Shown here one piece after another: positions 57,300 through 64,000 of a stretch of 64,000 bases of DNA. The position numbers were made by a program, and so were the translations under genes. The notes beneath the pieces are model-generated. The model had not been told where the DNA came from. It did not search any database and was given only the letters and a program-made list of their open reading frames with translations. The first letter of the stretch is position 1, and each line of letters begins with the position of its first letter. The DNA comes from Deltaproteobacteria bacterium (lineage in GTDB: Bacteria > UBA10199 > JACPAL01 > JAHFST01), in contig JAHFST010000007.1 of assembly GCA_023265625.1 (NCBI GenBank), forward strand, positions 1-64,000, in the 5' to 3' direction.

Positions 57300-57560
57300 T
57301 TACCAAACCTCATGACCGACGGGGGATTCATCTTCCCGCTCGGGACGATTTTTCATGGTTACTTTCGACACCAAGGATTTGAGATTGATTTCTTTAGCCA
57401 GTTCTTGCAGCGGGTTTTTATGGGCGGGGGCCAAGATCAGCTTTCCGTCTTTGAATTCCGCCGTGACTTTGGAGCCATTTTTAATTCCCAACAATTGGAC
57501 AATCGTCTTCGGAATCCTTAGCCCCAAACTATTCCCCCAAGATGTCAACGCCAATTCCAT
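57300..57560 (-). CDS. mazE: MazE-type AbrB antitoxin
   Basis: This 86-residue antitoxin has the SpoVT/AbrB-like motif WGNSLGLRIPKTIVQLLGIKNGSKV and the typical C-terminal ending PVGHEVW. It should bind the mazEF promoter as a dimer. Its toxin gene is only a remnant (see 57143), so it is an orphan antitoxin that may persist as a regulator or a neutral leftover. Confidence 0.9.
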   Translation of the reverse strand: MELALTSWGNSLGLRIPKTIVQLLGIKNGSKVTAEFKDGKLILAPAHKNPLQELAKEINLKSLVSKVTMKNRPEREDESPVGHEVW

Positions 57561-57586
57561 TCTTTGAAGTCAAGGACCAGTTTTGC

Positions 57587-58468
57587 TCACACCGACAACC
57601 GCAGCCGGTCGACCAACTTTCGCATATCTTTGGGAAGCTCCGAGACAAACTCAAGCGGTTCACCGGTCAGCGGGTGGTGGAATTTTAGGTAGCAGGCATG
57701 GAGGGCCTGACGGGGGAATGTAGGGGCGCAATTGATTGCGCCCTTTTTGCCGTAGATCTTGTCGCCGACCACCGGATGGCCGATGGAGCCTAGGTGGAGT
57801 CGGATCTGATGGGTTCGGCCGGTGTTGATCTTGACCTCGAGCAAGGTGGCATGGGGGTAGCGTTCCAGGACGCGAAACTCGGTGGAGGCAAAGCGGCCGG
57901 CCTCCGGGGTGGCGGTCTTGACCTTTTGCCCGCCCTTGAGCAGGGGACTTTTTTCGATAAACCCTTCGATCTTGCCCTGTTCGTCCGACACTTGCCCAGC
58001 GACGAGTACAAAATATTTACGCTTGATCGTGTGTCGTTTGAACTGGTCGGCTACTTTATTCCCTTCCTTGGTCTTGGAATAGACCATGATCCCGGAGGTG
58101 TCTCGATCCAGGCGATGGATCAGCCCCACGTAGTGATGCTTGATGTGACTGGCCGAGCGTTTGAGATATTCATTAATAATGGCGACCATGGTTGGCACGG
58201 TGGATATCGATGAGGTCTCGCAAGGGATGCCCGCCTCTTTTTCCACCACCAGGATATCTTTGTCCTCCAACAGCACTTTGAGGTAGTACCCATCCGCCTT
58301 GGGGGGCGTGACCTCTTTCAGGACCTCCACCTTGGCCTTGCGCTCTACTTCCCAGGAGGCAATGACCACCTTGCGCCCCTCGACCTTGATCTTACCTTGG
58401 TCGAGCAACCGTTTGGCCTGTTTGCGGGTCAGATTGAAGTGGTTCACTAAATAGATATCCAGGCGCAT
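57587..58468 (-). CDS. RluA-family pseudouridine synthase
   Basis: This enzyme isomerises uridine in rRNA or tRNA. The N-terminal S4 RNA-binding domain (about 1-70) is followed by the catalytic core with the Asp in LIHRLDRDTSGIMV and the later INTGRTHQIRLHL. The 293-residue length fits RluA/RluD-type enzymes. GHPVVGDKIYGKKGAINCAPTFPRQALHA contains residues from an in-frame palindromic repeat copy. The exact RNA target is unclear. Confidence 0.92.
   Translation of the reverse strand: MRLDIYLVNHFNLTRKQAKRLLDQGKIKVEGRKVVIASWEVERKAKVEVLKEVTPPKADGYYLKVLLEDKDILVVEKEAGIPCETSSISTVPTMVAIINEYLKRSASHIKHHYVGLIHRLDRDTSGIMVYSKTKEGNKVADQFKRHTIKRKYFVLVAGQVSDEQGKIEGFIEKSPLLKGGQKVKTATPEAGRFASTEFRVLERYPHATLLEVKINTGRTHQIRLHLGSIGHPVVGDKIYGKKGAINCAPTFPRQALHACYLKFHHPLTGEPLEFVSELPKDMRKLVDRLRLSV
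57719..57744. repeat. REP-like palindrome, copy 10 (inside RluA-type gene)
   Basis: TGTAGGGGCGCAATTGATTGCGCCCT is the left foot plus a full GGGCGCAAT/ATTGCGCCC hairpin, with the right foot decayed. On the minus strand it encodes part of GKKGAINCAPTF, in a loop between the core strands of the synthase. Confidence 0.88.
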
Positions 58469-58584
58469 GCTGCTTGCTAACGTTTATTTGTTCTCTAAGC
58501 AACTCCCATATGCCATCTGCCGATAATCCTAGACAGTTTTACTGCTGGTAGGATAAAGTAACCATTCACTTTTAAGGAGACCGT

Positions 58585-59067
58585 ATGCCAAAACTGACGC
58601 TGAATGATGTTGAAATGGATGTGCCTGCTGACTGGCAGGATCAAGGGATGATCACCTTCACCCTCCCTTCCCCGGATAAGAATGTTAAGCCCAATATCAT
58701 TATTACCAAGGAACGCCTGACCAAACCGACCACCTTGCAGGAGTATTTTGAACGGCTCAAACAGTCGATCCAGAAGCGTGGAATCCAGGATTTTGAGGTC
58801 TTGGATGAGCGGGACATCATTGTGGCCGGTGAAAAGGCCAAGGTCATGCTCTGCACCTGGGACGTGTCCGCCATGAAGAAGGCCCTCGCCCAGCAGGGGG
58901 GGATGCCCGAGGAAGAAGTCAAGCCAGGCCAGGTGGTCAAACAGGTCCAAGTCACTGTTCTCAAGGGAGAAATGGCAGTCAATCTGACTGGAAGTTTCCC
59001 CGACACCGAGTTTGATACCTACTACAAGCCCTTCCAAATGTTCCTTAAGTCCTTAAAATTTATATAG
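58585..59067 (+). CDS. DcrB-like (DUF1795) protein
   Basis: This 160-residue protein resembles the DcrB/DUF1795 family. Matching stretches are MDVPADWQDQGMITFTLP, IIITKERLTKPTTLQEYF, and the closing strand VTVLKGEMAVNLTGSFPDTEF. Members are linked to phage infection (DcrB) or to secreted and VgrG-associated accessory proteins, but the biochemical role is unknown. RBS AAGGAGA precedes ATG 58585. No signal peptide is present, so it appears cytoplasmic. Confidence 0.65.
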   Translation: MPKLTLNDVEMDVPADWQDQGMITFTLPSPDKNVKPNIIITKERLTKPTTLQEYFERLKQSIQKRGIQDFEVLDERDIIVAGEKAKVMLCTWDVSAMKKALAQQGGMPEEEVKPGQVVKQVQVTVLKGEMAVNLTGSFPDTEFDTYYKPFQMFLKSLKFI

Positions 59068-59124
59068 TTATATAAATTTTTCACCCAAGCAACTTAGGGT
59101 GGGGTCTTTGCCGAAGATAAAGAG

Positions 59125-59820
59125 GTGAGCGGAACTTCTTCTAGAGAGCCCTATATCCTGTATGTGGACGATCAGCGGAGCCATCAGGTGCTCTTCAAAA
59201 AATCGTTCGAGACGGAGTATCCGATCTTAACCGTCTCTTCGGGGGATGAGGGGCTCGAGATACTGCAAAACCAAGATATTTTTTTGGTCCTGGCCGACCA
59301 TCAAATGCCGCGGATGAGCGGGGTTGATTTTTTGGAACAGGCCCGCAAGGTGTCTCCCAAATCGGTTCGGGCCATCCTGTCCGCCTATCATGATAAAGAA
59401 TTGAGGACGGAGGCGCAGCAACGGGCGCAGATTAAAGAGTATTTGAAAAAACCGTGGCGGCGGGACGAGATTCGGCCTTTCTTGGACGAGGCGCGACGCC
59501 TCTATCAGGTGGAGATTGAACCTGCCACTGAGCCCGCGTTATTTTGGGGGCGCCTCTGCCAGTTGTTGGACAAATTTGGTGACACCACGGATAAGCGCGG
59601 GGCCAAGCGAGTTTACCTCTCCTATGTGGAACCCCCGCTCAAGCGAGTGGTGGCCACCATCCGCCGCTCGGCACCCGAGGCCCTCAGCAAGGCCGAAGAA
59701 TGCGCCCTGCGCGGGGACATCCAGGGGCTGGAAGCCAATTTGTTAGCTTACCTAAACAGCGCCAATCCAAATCCGCATTTCCTGCCTGAAATGCTCAATT
59801 TTTTCCCGTCGAAGCACTGA
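59125..59820 (+). CDS. Response regulator receiver protein with novel C-terminal domain
   Basis: The 231-residue protein begins with GTG at 59125. Its receiver domain (about 10-125) has the acidic pair in LYVDDQ, the phospho-accepting Asp in VLADHQMPRMSG, the Ser of AILSAYH and Lys in YLKKPWR. The remaining 100 residues are helical (RLCQLLDKFGD, AKRVYLSYVEPPLKRVV) and not recognised. No output DNA-binding motif is obvious and no histidine kinase gene is adjacent. Confidence 0.85.
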   Translation: MSGTSSREPYILYVDDQRSHQVLFKKSFETEYPILTVSSGDEGLEILQNQDIFLVLADHQMPRMSGVDFLEQARKVSPKSVRAILSAYHDKELRTEAQQRAQIKEYLKKPWRRDEIRPFLDEARRLYQVEIEPATEPALFWGRLCQLLDKFGDTTDKRGAKRVYLSYVEPPLKRVVATIRRSAPEALSKAEECALRGDIQGLEANLLAYLNSANPNPHFLPEMLNFFPSKH

Positions 59821-59913
59821 CTTGAATTTTATATTCTCTCATGCTACTTCCAAAATTCGCGCGCTAGAAAATAGTTGATAGAAAACAGAGGGAAAATTTG
59901 CTGGCGCAAATTT

Positions 59914-59987
59914 TCGGGGATCGTCTAACGGCAGGACTGCGGACTCTGACTCCGTAAATCTAGGTTCGAATCCTAGTCCCCGAGCCA
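59914..59987 (+). tRNA. tRNA-Gln (CTG)
   Basis: The acceptor stem pairs TCGGGGA with TCCCCGA, the discriminator is G and CCA is encoded. The anticodon loop CTCTGAC gives CTG. The T arm is GGTTCGAATCC. A short AT-rich element with AAAATTTGC...GCAAATTTT lies just before it. Confidence 0.95.
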
Positions 59988-60005
59988 GTTTTTTCATAAA
60001 CTTCC

Positions 60006-60035
60006 TTGACAGTCCGCTCCTTTCACAGCTATGCC
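60006..60035 (+). promoter_or_regulatory. Promoter of the cobalamin-regulated transcript
   Basis: TTGACA at 60006-60011 and TATGCC at 60030-60035 with an 18-base spacer lie between tRNA-Gln and the riboswitch. The -10 match is only fair. Confidence 0.5.
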
Positions 60036-60039
60036 CCCC

Positions 60040-60216
60040 ACCATCAGGTGCCCGTTACGGGCATGAAGAGGGAAACCGGTGTAAATCCGGTGCGGTCCCG
60101 CCGCTGTAACCCTTTGGCCTCATGGTGAGTGCCGAACTTTTCTAGTGTTTGTAGCCACTGTCCTAGCTGGGATGGGAAGGTTGCTGGAAAAGGGGGGAAG
60201 TCAGAAGACCTGCCTG
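60040..60216 (+). ncRNA. Cobalamin (B12) riboswitch
   Basis: The aptamer signatures are clear in order: GGTGCCCGTTACGGGC, GAAACCGGTGTAAATCCGGT then GCGGTCCCGCCGCTGTAA, AGCCACTG, and the B12 box region AGTCAGAAGACCTGCCT (60199-60215). Any upstream reading frame starting here, for example at 60129, runs through the aptamer and is not coding. After the aptamer a short hairpin GTGT-GAG-ACAC (60250-60260) sits close to the start codon at 60264, which suggests translational control. With high cobalamin, family members usually switch expression off. Confidence 0.96.
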
Positions 60217-60263
60217 ATGTGGATTCGCTCTGCGAGTCGACTTGTGCGTGTGAGACACACATC

Positions 60264-61625
60264 ATGTGGTATTTTGCCTTATTGGCACTCATTTGTTTCT
60301 CCGCTTGCGAACCGGCAAGCTCCCAACCTTATTCCGCTGTCGCTGAAGAAAAGAAGACGTCGAGCGAGGCGAATCCTGCCCGGTCTTTGCCCAGTTCGGG
60401 TGTGTCGATACAAAAACTTTTGTTTGATCAAGAGATGCCCTTGACCCTGACCGTCGAGGGAGAACAAGCGCTGCCAGTGCAAGTGGTGCTGAGCGATGGA
60501 CAGGTGGTGGCGTCCTCCCAGGTGGGAAGCATCTCTTGGGCCGTGACGAATCCTCAGGTAGCGACCATCACCTCAGATGGGGTATTGCAGGCCCACGCGC
60601 TGGGCAGTACGGTGATTCGGGCCTCGTTACAAAATCAGTCTGTGTTGCGAGAAGTGATCGTAACAAAATCGCCGCAGACGGTTGCTGCGATCCCGATCAT
60701 CCCAACGCTGCCGATGGGCTCTAAGCCGCAATCTGAACCGGTAGTCATTCCCCCGAAATCAACACCTCCGCCTCAACCTTCGCCAGTTGTGCCGTCTGAC
60801 CCAGTCGTGGCCGTGCCTCCGGAACCAACACCTCCGCCATCGGAGCCCGTGGTCATAGTGACGCCAGAACCATCCCCTCCGCCTCCACCACCAGAGCCGT
60901 CCCCGCCGCCCCCAACAAAAGCGGCGGATGATCCATCCAAAAATGATCCTCCACTGGAGGCCAAGGATCCGCCCAAACCAACCGAAGACAATACAGAAAA
61001 ATCCAAAGTAGTGGTGGAGGAACCCGCCGATTTTTCAGATCGGTTTTTGGGTCCGGAGGATGAATTGAACATCACCTACGGGACCAATGGGGGTTTTGGC
61101 AGCCATCTCTTTCCCGACATTGTCTACGGGATGCCCCAGACGGGTGGCAAAGATGTCGTTGCGCTGGGAGGCGGAGGAGAGCTGGAGATCAAGCTACACG
61201 GCTTTTTGGTGGCCGATGGTACCGGTCCCGATTTTACCCTTTTTGAAAATGCCGTTTACTCCAAGAAATTGAATGTCGTGTTTGCGGAACGGGCCCAGGT
61301 CTCGGTGAGTCAGGATGGCGAGACTTTTTATGATTACCCCTGCGACGTCAATAACGTGGCCGACTTCTATCCCGGTTGCGCCGGGGTACACGAGGTGTTT
61401 CCGCTGCAGGACCCGACCGACCCGGCCGTCTCCGGTGGGGATCACTACGACCTGGCCGATGTGGGGCTCCCTTGGATTCAATTCATCCGGATCAAAGACC
61501 TGGATACCTGTCATCCGGGGGACCCGACTTATGAGACCCAGCAGTTTAAATATCTTTGCACCGGACCCGGGGTGCAGGGGTTTGATTTGGATGCGATGGC
61601 GATTGTGAATGGGAAAAAGGAATAA
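60264..61625 (+). CDS. B12-riboswitch-controlled lipoprotein with Pro-rich stalk and uncharacterised surface domain
   Basis: ATG 60264 gives 453 residues and a lipoprotein signal MWYFALLALICFSAC. Residues about 55-140 look like a bacterial Ig-like (Big_2) domain (WAVTNPQVATITSDGVLQA). A Pro/Pro-Glu-rich stalk follows (about 155-235). The last 190 residues (GGGGELEIKLHGF, GTGPDFTLFEN, AQVSVSQDGETFY) resemble a domain of surface proteins in other bacteria. The B12 riboswitch points to a role in cobalamin capture or salvage, which is inference. No RBS is clear. The second lipoprotein gene follows 27 bases later. Confidence 0.8.
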   Translation: MWYFALLALICFSACEPASSQPYSAVAEEKKTSSEANPARSLPSSGVSIQKLLFDQEMPLTLTVEGEQALPVQVVLSDGQVVASSQVGSISWAVTNPQVATITSDGVLQAHALGSTVIRASLQNQSVLREVIVTKSPQTVAAIPIIPTLPMGSKPQSEPVVIPPKSTPPPQPSPVVPSDPVVAVPPEPTPPPSEPVVIVTPEPSPPPPPPEPSPPPPTKAADDPSKNDPPLEAKDPPKPTEDNTEKSKVVVEEPADFSDRFLGPEDELNITYGTNGGFGSHLFPDIVYGMPQTGGKDVVALGGGGELEIKLHGFLVADGTGPDFTLFENAVYSKKLNVVFAERAQVSVSQDGETFYDYPCDVNNVADFYPGCAGVHEVFPLQDPTDPAVSGGDHYDLADVGLPWIQFIRIKDLDTCHPGDPTYETQQFKYLCTGPGVQGFDLDAMAIVNGKKE

Positions 61626-61652
61626 ATTTTAACGATCAAAAAAGGAGAGTTT

Positions 61653-63122
61653 ATGTTTGCCCGTTGGATGAACGCAGCAGCTGTAGCCATTCCGTTAGCA
61701 CTCGGTTCTGTTTTTGCCGCCAGTTGTGCGGAAGATCAAAGGAATACCCCGGGAAAGGTCTCGGGTATGGGAGGGGCCGATGGAGTCGGTCCTGCCGGGC
61801 CGGATAAGCCGGATGTGATGGCCTGGGGGGCCCAGGATACGTTGCCCACAAATGATGTTGCTGTTGCGGCGACGCCTCCACCGGATGTCTTTGTTCCTCC
61901 TGCTGCGGATACAGCGCAACCACAGCCGGTGCCGCCAGCCCCTAAGCTGGTTCCATGGGACCAAGTGGTTGTGGATCCCATCGATCTCCCGGGAGAGTTA
62001 CAGCAGCTTGCCGCGGGACGACGTCAGGTAAATGGAAAAACTGAAACAGGATGTTTTGCCGTCAGCAGTCACCCGGGGCAATTCAAGAAACCGCCGCGCC
62101 TTAGCCTTGCCTTCATCAGCAGCATCGGACAGGTGACGCTCTTGTCACAGCAGATCCCCAACGCCTTCGATCCGCAAACTGGACAGGCGCGATTTGGGGT
62201 CAACTCCCTCTTGCAAAACCAGGCGGGGAATTTGCTTCTCGCCTTGCAAAGCACCGAGGGGGCTGGTGTCAACCCCGACGGTTCCGTGCAGCAAGTCTGG
62301 GTGCTTGGTCCTGATGGTCAGGTCGTCGGCCAACATGATTTCCTTGTTGGGGCATTACCCCATTATCGACCTCAGGTTGTGGTGCAAAGTGCGGAAGGAG
62401 TACAGTTTGTCCTGCTCAACAACTGTGATCCTACCGTTGTCTTACTGGGAGACAAGCCGTATGTTCCATGCAGCCAGGACTCGGCCCTGGCGGTTTTTAA
62501 AACCCCTGATCTATCCGATCAACCGACGATCTATCCCCTGATTGGTGTGAGAAATGCCGGTGCGCTGACGTTAGTGGGTGATCAATTGATCATTGCGGCG
62601 GCGGGGAATGTGCATGTGGATCCTAGCAGTGTTGGCCAGTTGGTTTCCTTGAACGCAGCGGCGCTGAAAGGGACCTCCAAAAAGGAGAGTATCTCCCTCC
62701 CAGGAGTCGGACTCGGTTCGACTCAGGTCGCCTTGCAAGGTGGCGTGATCCTGTTTACCGTCAATAACTCCAGCTGGGCGCCGGAGGCGGCCAAGCCGGC
62801 GGTGGTGTTGTTGAAGGATCAGCAGACCGTCTCACTCCCGCTACCGGCACAATTGGCGTTTGTCGCCGGGGCGGTTTTTGCAGGAGATGAGGTCCTGTTA
62901 ACTGGTCATACCTACGATCCAAAGACCAAAGCAATTGTGACTGGGGCCTATCGGACACACGCTGGCGGGACGCCTATTTTATTGCCGGATGGAGAAAAAC
63001 CTTCCTTCTATTCCGTAGGGGTTGTGACCTATGACGAAGATGGCTATTGCTACGGCGCGGCGGGGACAAGCAAGGTAGCAGATGGGACGCTGTATTCTAC
63101 GGTGATGATGGTCCACCCGTAA
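61653..63122 (+). CDS. Second lipoprotein of the B12-riboswitch transcript, possible beta-propeller
   Basis: This 489-residue lipoprotein has a signal of about 25 residues ending in lipobox AASC and a Pro-rich lead. From about residue 120 it shows regularly spaced strand motifs of about 45-60 residues (LSLAFISSIGQVTLLSQQ, QVVVQSAEGVQFVLLNN, AGALTLVGDQLIIAAAG, STQVALQGGVILFTVNN), consistent with a repeat-built beta-propeller. The RBS is AAAGGAGAG. It probably shares the B12-controlled transcript. Its shape and context recall the Bacteroides surface protein BtuG, but no sequence match can be claimed here. Confidence 0.75.
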   Translation: MFARWMNAAAVAIPLALGSVFAASCAEDQRNTPGKVSGMGGADGVGPAGPDKPDVMAWGAQDTLPTNDVAVAATPPPDVFVPPAADTAQPQPVPPAPKLVPWDQVVVDPIDLPGELQQLAAGRRQVNGKTETGCFAVSSHPGQFKKPPRLSLAFISSIGQVTLLSQQIPNAFDPQTGQARFGVNSLLQNQAGNLLLALQSTEGAGVNPDGSVQQVWVLGPDGQVVGQHDFLVGALPHYRPQVVVQSAEGVQFVLLNNCDPTVVLLGDKPYVPCSQDSALAVFKTPDLSDQPTIYPLIGVRNAGALTLVGDQLIIAAAGNVHVDPSSVGQLVSLNAAALKGTSKKESISLPGVGLGSTQVALQGGVILFTVNNSSWAPEAAKPAVVLLKDQQTVSLPLPAQLAFVAGAVFAGDEVLLTGHTYDPKTKAIVTGAYRTHAGGTPILLPDGEKPSFYSVGVVTYDEDGYCYGAAGTSKVADGTLYSTVMMVHP

Positions 63123-63132
63123 TGGGTTGTCT

Positions 63133-63204
63133 TGTAGGGGCGTCCCGGTGGGACGCCCTTCGGGTGATGTCGAGGTTGGGGCGACCCATCGGGTCGCCCC
63201 TACA
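63133..63204. repeat. REP-like double palindrome, copy 11 (between lipoprotein and M48 genes)
   Basis: Outer feet TGTAGGGG and CCCCTACA enclose two hairpins, GGGCGTCCC/GGGACGCCC and GGGCGACCC/GGGTCGCCC. It lies between convergent genes. The right foot supplies the TAG stop of the M48 gene on the minus strand (63200-63202). Confidence 0.92.
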
Positions 63205-64000
63205 ATCGGGCCCGGATATTGGCGAGATGAACCGCCAGGTCATGGGCCCGTTTGCCGTTGGAGGGGTGGGAGGCGTAGATGCTGGTGTTGTCGTGCTGGC
63301 CTTTTTTGTCGGCGGCGCGTTGCCAGAGGGCGATGGCTTTTTCCGGATTGTAGCCGGCGTTCATCATGGTGATCATCCCCTCAAAATCGGCCTGGGACTC
63401 ATGGCTGCGGGAATAGCTGGGAAAGTAAAGACCGCTGCTGATATCAAAAATGGTATTGAAGACCCGGCTCCAATCGGTTCCCCCGGCGGCGCCGATCGCG
63501 ATTGAGGCGAGATTGCCGAAAAAACTCCAGACCATGGAATTGCGATAAGACTTGTAGGAATGGCGCAGGGTCGCATGGGCCATTTCATGGCCCATGACGG
63601 CCGCGATCTCGTCGTCACTCTTGGCGTCGACCAGACCTTTTTCGGGATCGAATAATCCATGGAAAAACAAGATGCCTCCGCCCAGATAGCAAACGGCATT
63701 GACCGTTTTGTGATCCACATAGTGGACTTGAAAGGGGATGTCGGGGATCAAGGTCTGGGGGCGCAATCGGTTCATGATCCGATTCAAGCGCGCCACCATC
63801 TCCGGATCATTGTCAATGCGGGTCTTCTTGTTCTTCAGTGCCTCGAGTTGGTCGTCGTAAATCTTTTCCCCGGTCTTAAGATCCCAGCTGAGGTTGGTTA
63901 AGTTAGGCTTGGCACGGATTGATTGAGGCTTACTGCTGGAAGAGATGGCCTCCGGACTGGGATTGGCGACACAACCAAAGGTGTTGATCGACAAGACGGC
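63200..64000 (-). CDS. M48-family metallopeptidase, N terminus beyond the window
   Basis: This is a zinc metalloprotease of the M48 family (HtpX/BepA/LoiP-like). The catalytic HExxH is in MGHEMAHATLRHS and the third-ligand Glu is in SHESQADFEGM. The frame is open to the edge of the window, where AVLSINTFGCVANP looks like the end of a lipoprotein signal (Cys after TFG). The protein would then be periplasmic and membrane-anchored, and the real start lies outside. Its role in outer-membrane protein quality control is inferred from LoiP/BepA relatives. Confidence 0.9.
   Translation of the reverse strand, partial: AVLSINTFGCVANPSPEAISSSSKPQSIRAKPNLTNLSWDLKTGEKIYDDQLEALKNKKTRIDNDPEMVARLNRIMNRLRPQTLIPDIPFQVHYVDHKTVNAVCYLGGGILFFHGLFDPEKGLVDAKSDDEIAAVMGHEMAHATLRHSYKSYRNSMVWSFFGNLASIAIGAAGGTDWSRVFNTIFDISSGLYFPSYSRSHESQADFEGMITMMNAGYNPEKAIALWQRAADKKGQHDNTSIYASHPSNGKRAHDLAVHLANIRARL

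Noticed and set aside
60129-60263. Upstream extension of the B12-controlled lipoprotein to an ATG at 60129.
   Set aside because: This stretch is the cobalamin aptamer itself. The real protein begins with a lipoprotein signal at 60264.

Overview
The window is a bacterial chromosome segment that includes the replication-initiation locus. The features point to a Gram-negative (diderm) bacterium: an outer-membrane porin with a terminal Phe, several lipoproteins with lipoboxes, a sigma-54 type promoter, an RpoH-type sigma factor, and yidC/rnpA/rpmH divergent from dnaA-dnaN-gyrB. Two DUF507 proteins, an Rsm22 homologue, AroF-type DAHP synthase and NhaD/KimA-like transporters suit the old Deltaproteobacteria and related candidate lineages. 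I cannot name a species. The lineage is inference.

Layout. 0-5 kb: tRNA-Pro, NYN RNase and FHA-like protein, then a compact arginine-related trio (M20 deacylase, AstA, DDAH-like). 5-10 kb: two large lipoproteins sharing an N-terminal motif, and a deoxyhypusine synthase-like enzyme. 10-16 kb: porin behind a sigma-54 promoter, glnA, a SurA/DsbA lipoprotein, serS and tRNA-Ser. 16-23 kb: VapBC, GNAT enzyme, uncharacterised proteins, ThrH, FabG-like SDR, HemN and a YhcG remnant. 23-32 kb: HemE, KimA-like permease, RpoH, PilZ protein, lytic transglycosylase, NhaD-like antiporter, PtsP. 32-41 kb: yidC-yidD-rnpA-rpmH, the probable oriC, dnaA, dnaN and a gyrB split by an HNH intein. 41-48 kb: accessory block with two DUF4143 ATPases, an AbiEii-like nucleotidyltransferase and partner, and a frameshifted TraB-like gene, bounded by a direct repeat at the aroF 3' end. 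48-54 kb: aroF, two DUF507 genes, gapA-pgk-tpiA-secG, tRNA-Leu, Rsm22. 54-64 kb: IMPase-like protein, JAMM protein, mazE with a mazF remnant, RluA-type synthase, DcrB-like protein, response regulator, tRNA-Gln, a cobalamin riboswitch ahead of two lipoproteins, and a partial M48 peptidase.

Two themes stand out. First, a family of GTAG-footed palindromes (REP-like) occurs at eleven places. Four copies lie in frame inside genes, including dnaA, and in five genes a copy supplies the stop codon. Second, a textbook B12 riboswitch precedes a pair of secreted lipoproteins. One has a Pro-rich stalk and an uncharacterised surface domain, the other looks propeller-like, and no btuB is nearby. This pair is the best candidate for an undescribed system, possibly functionally parallel to the Bacteroides BtuG surface B12-capture proteins.
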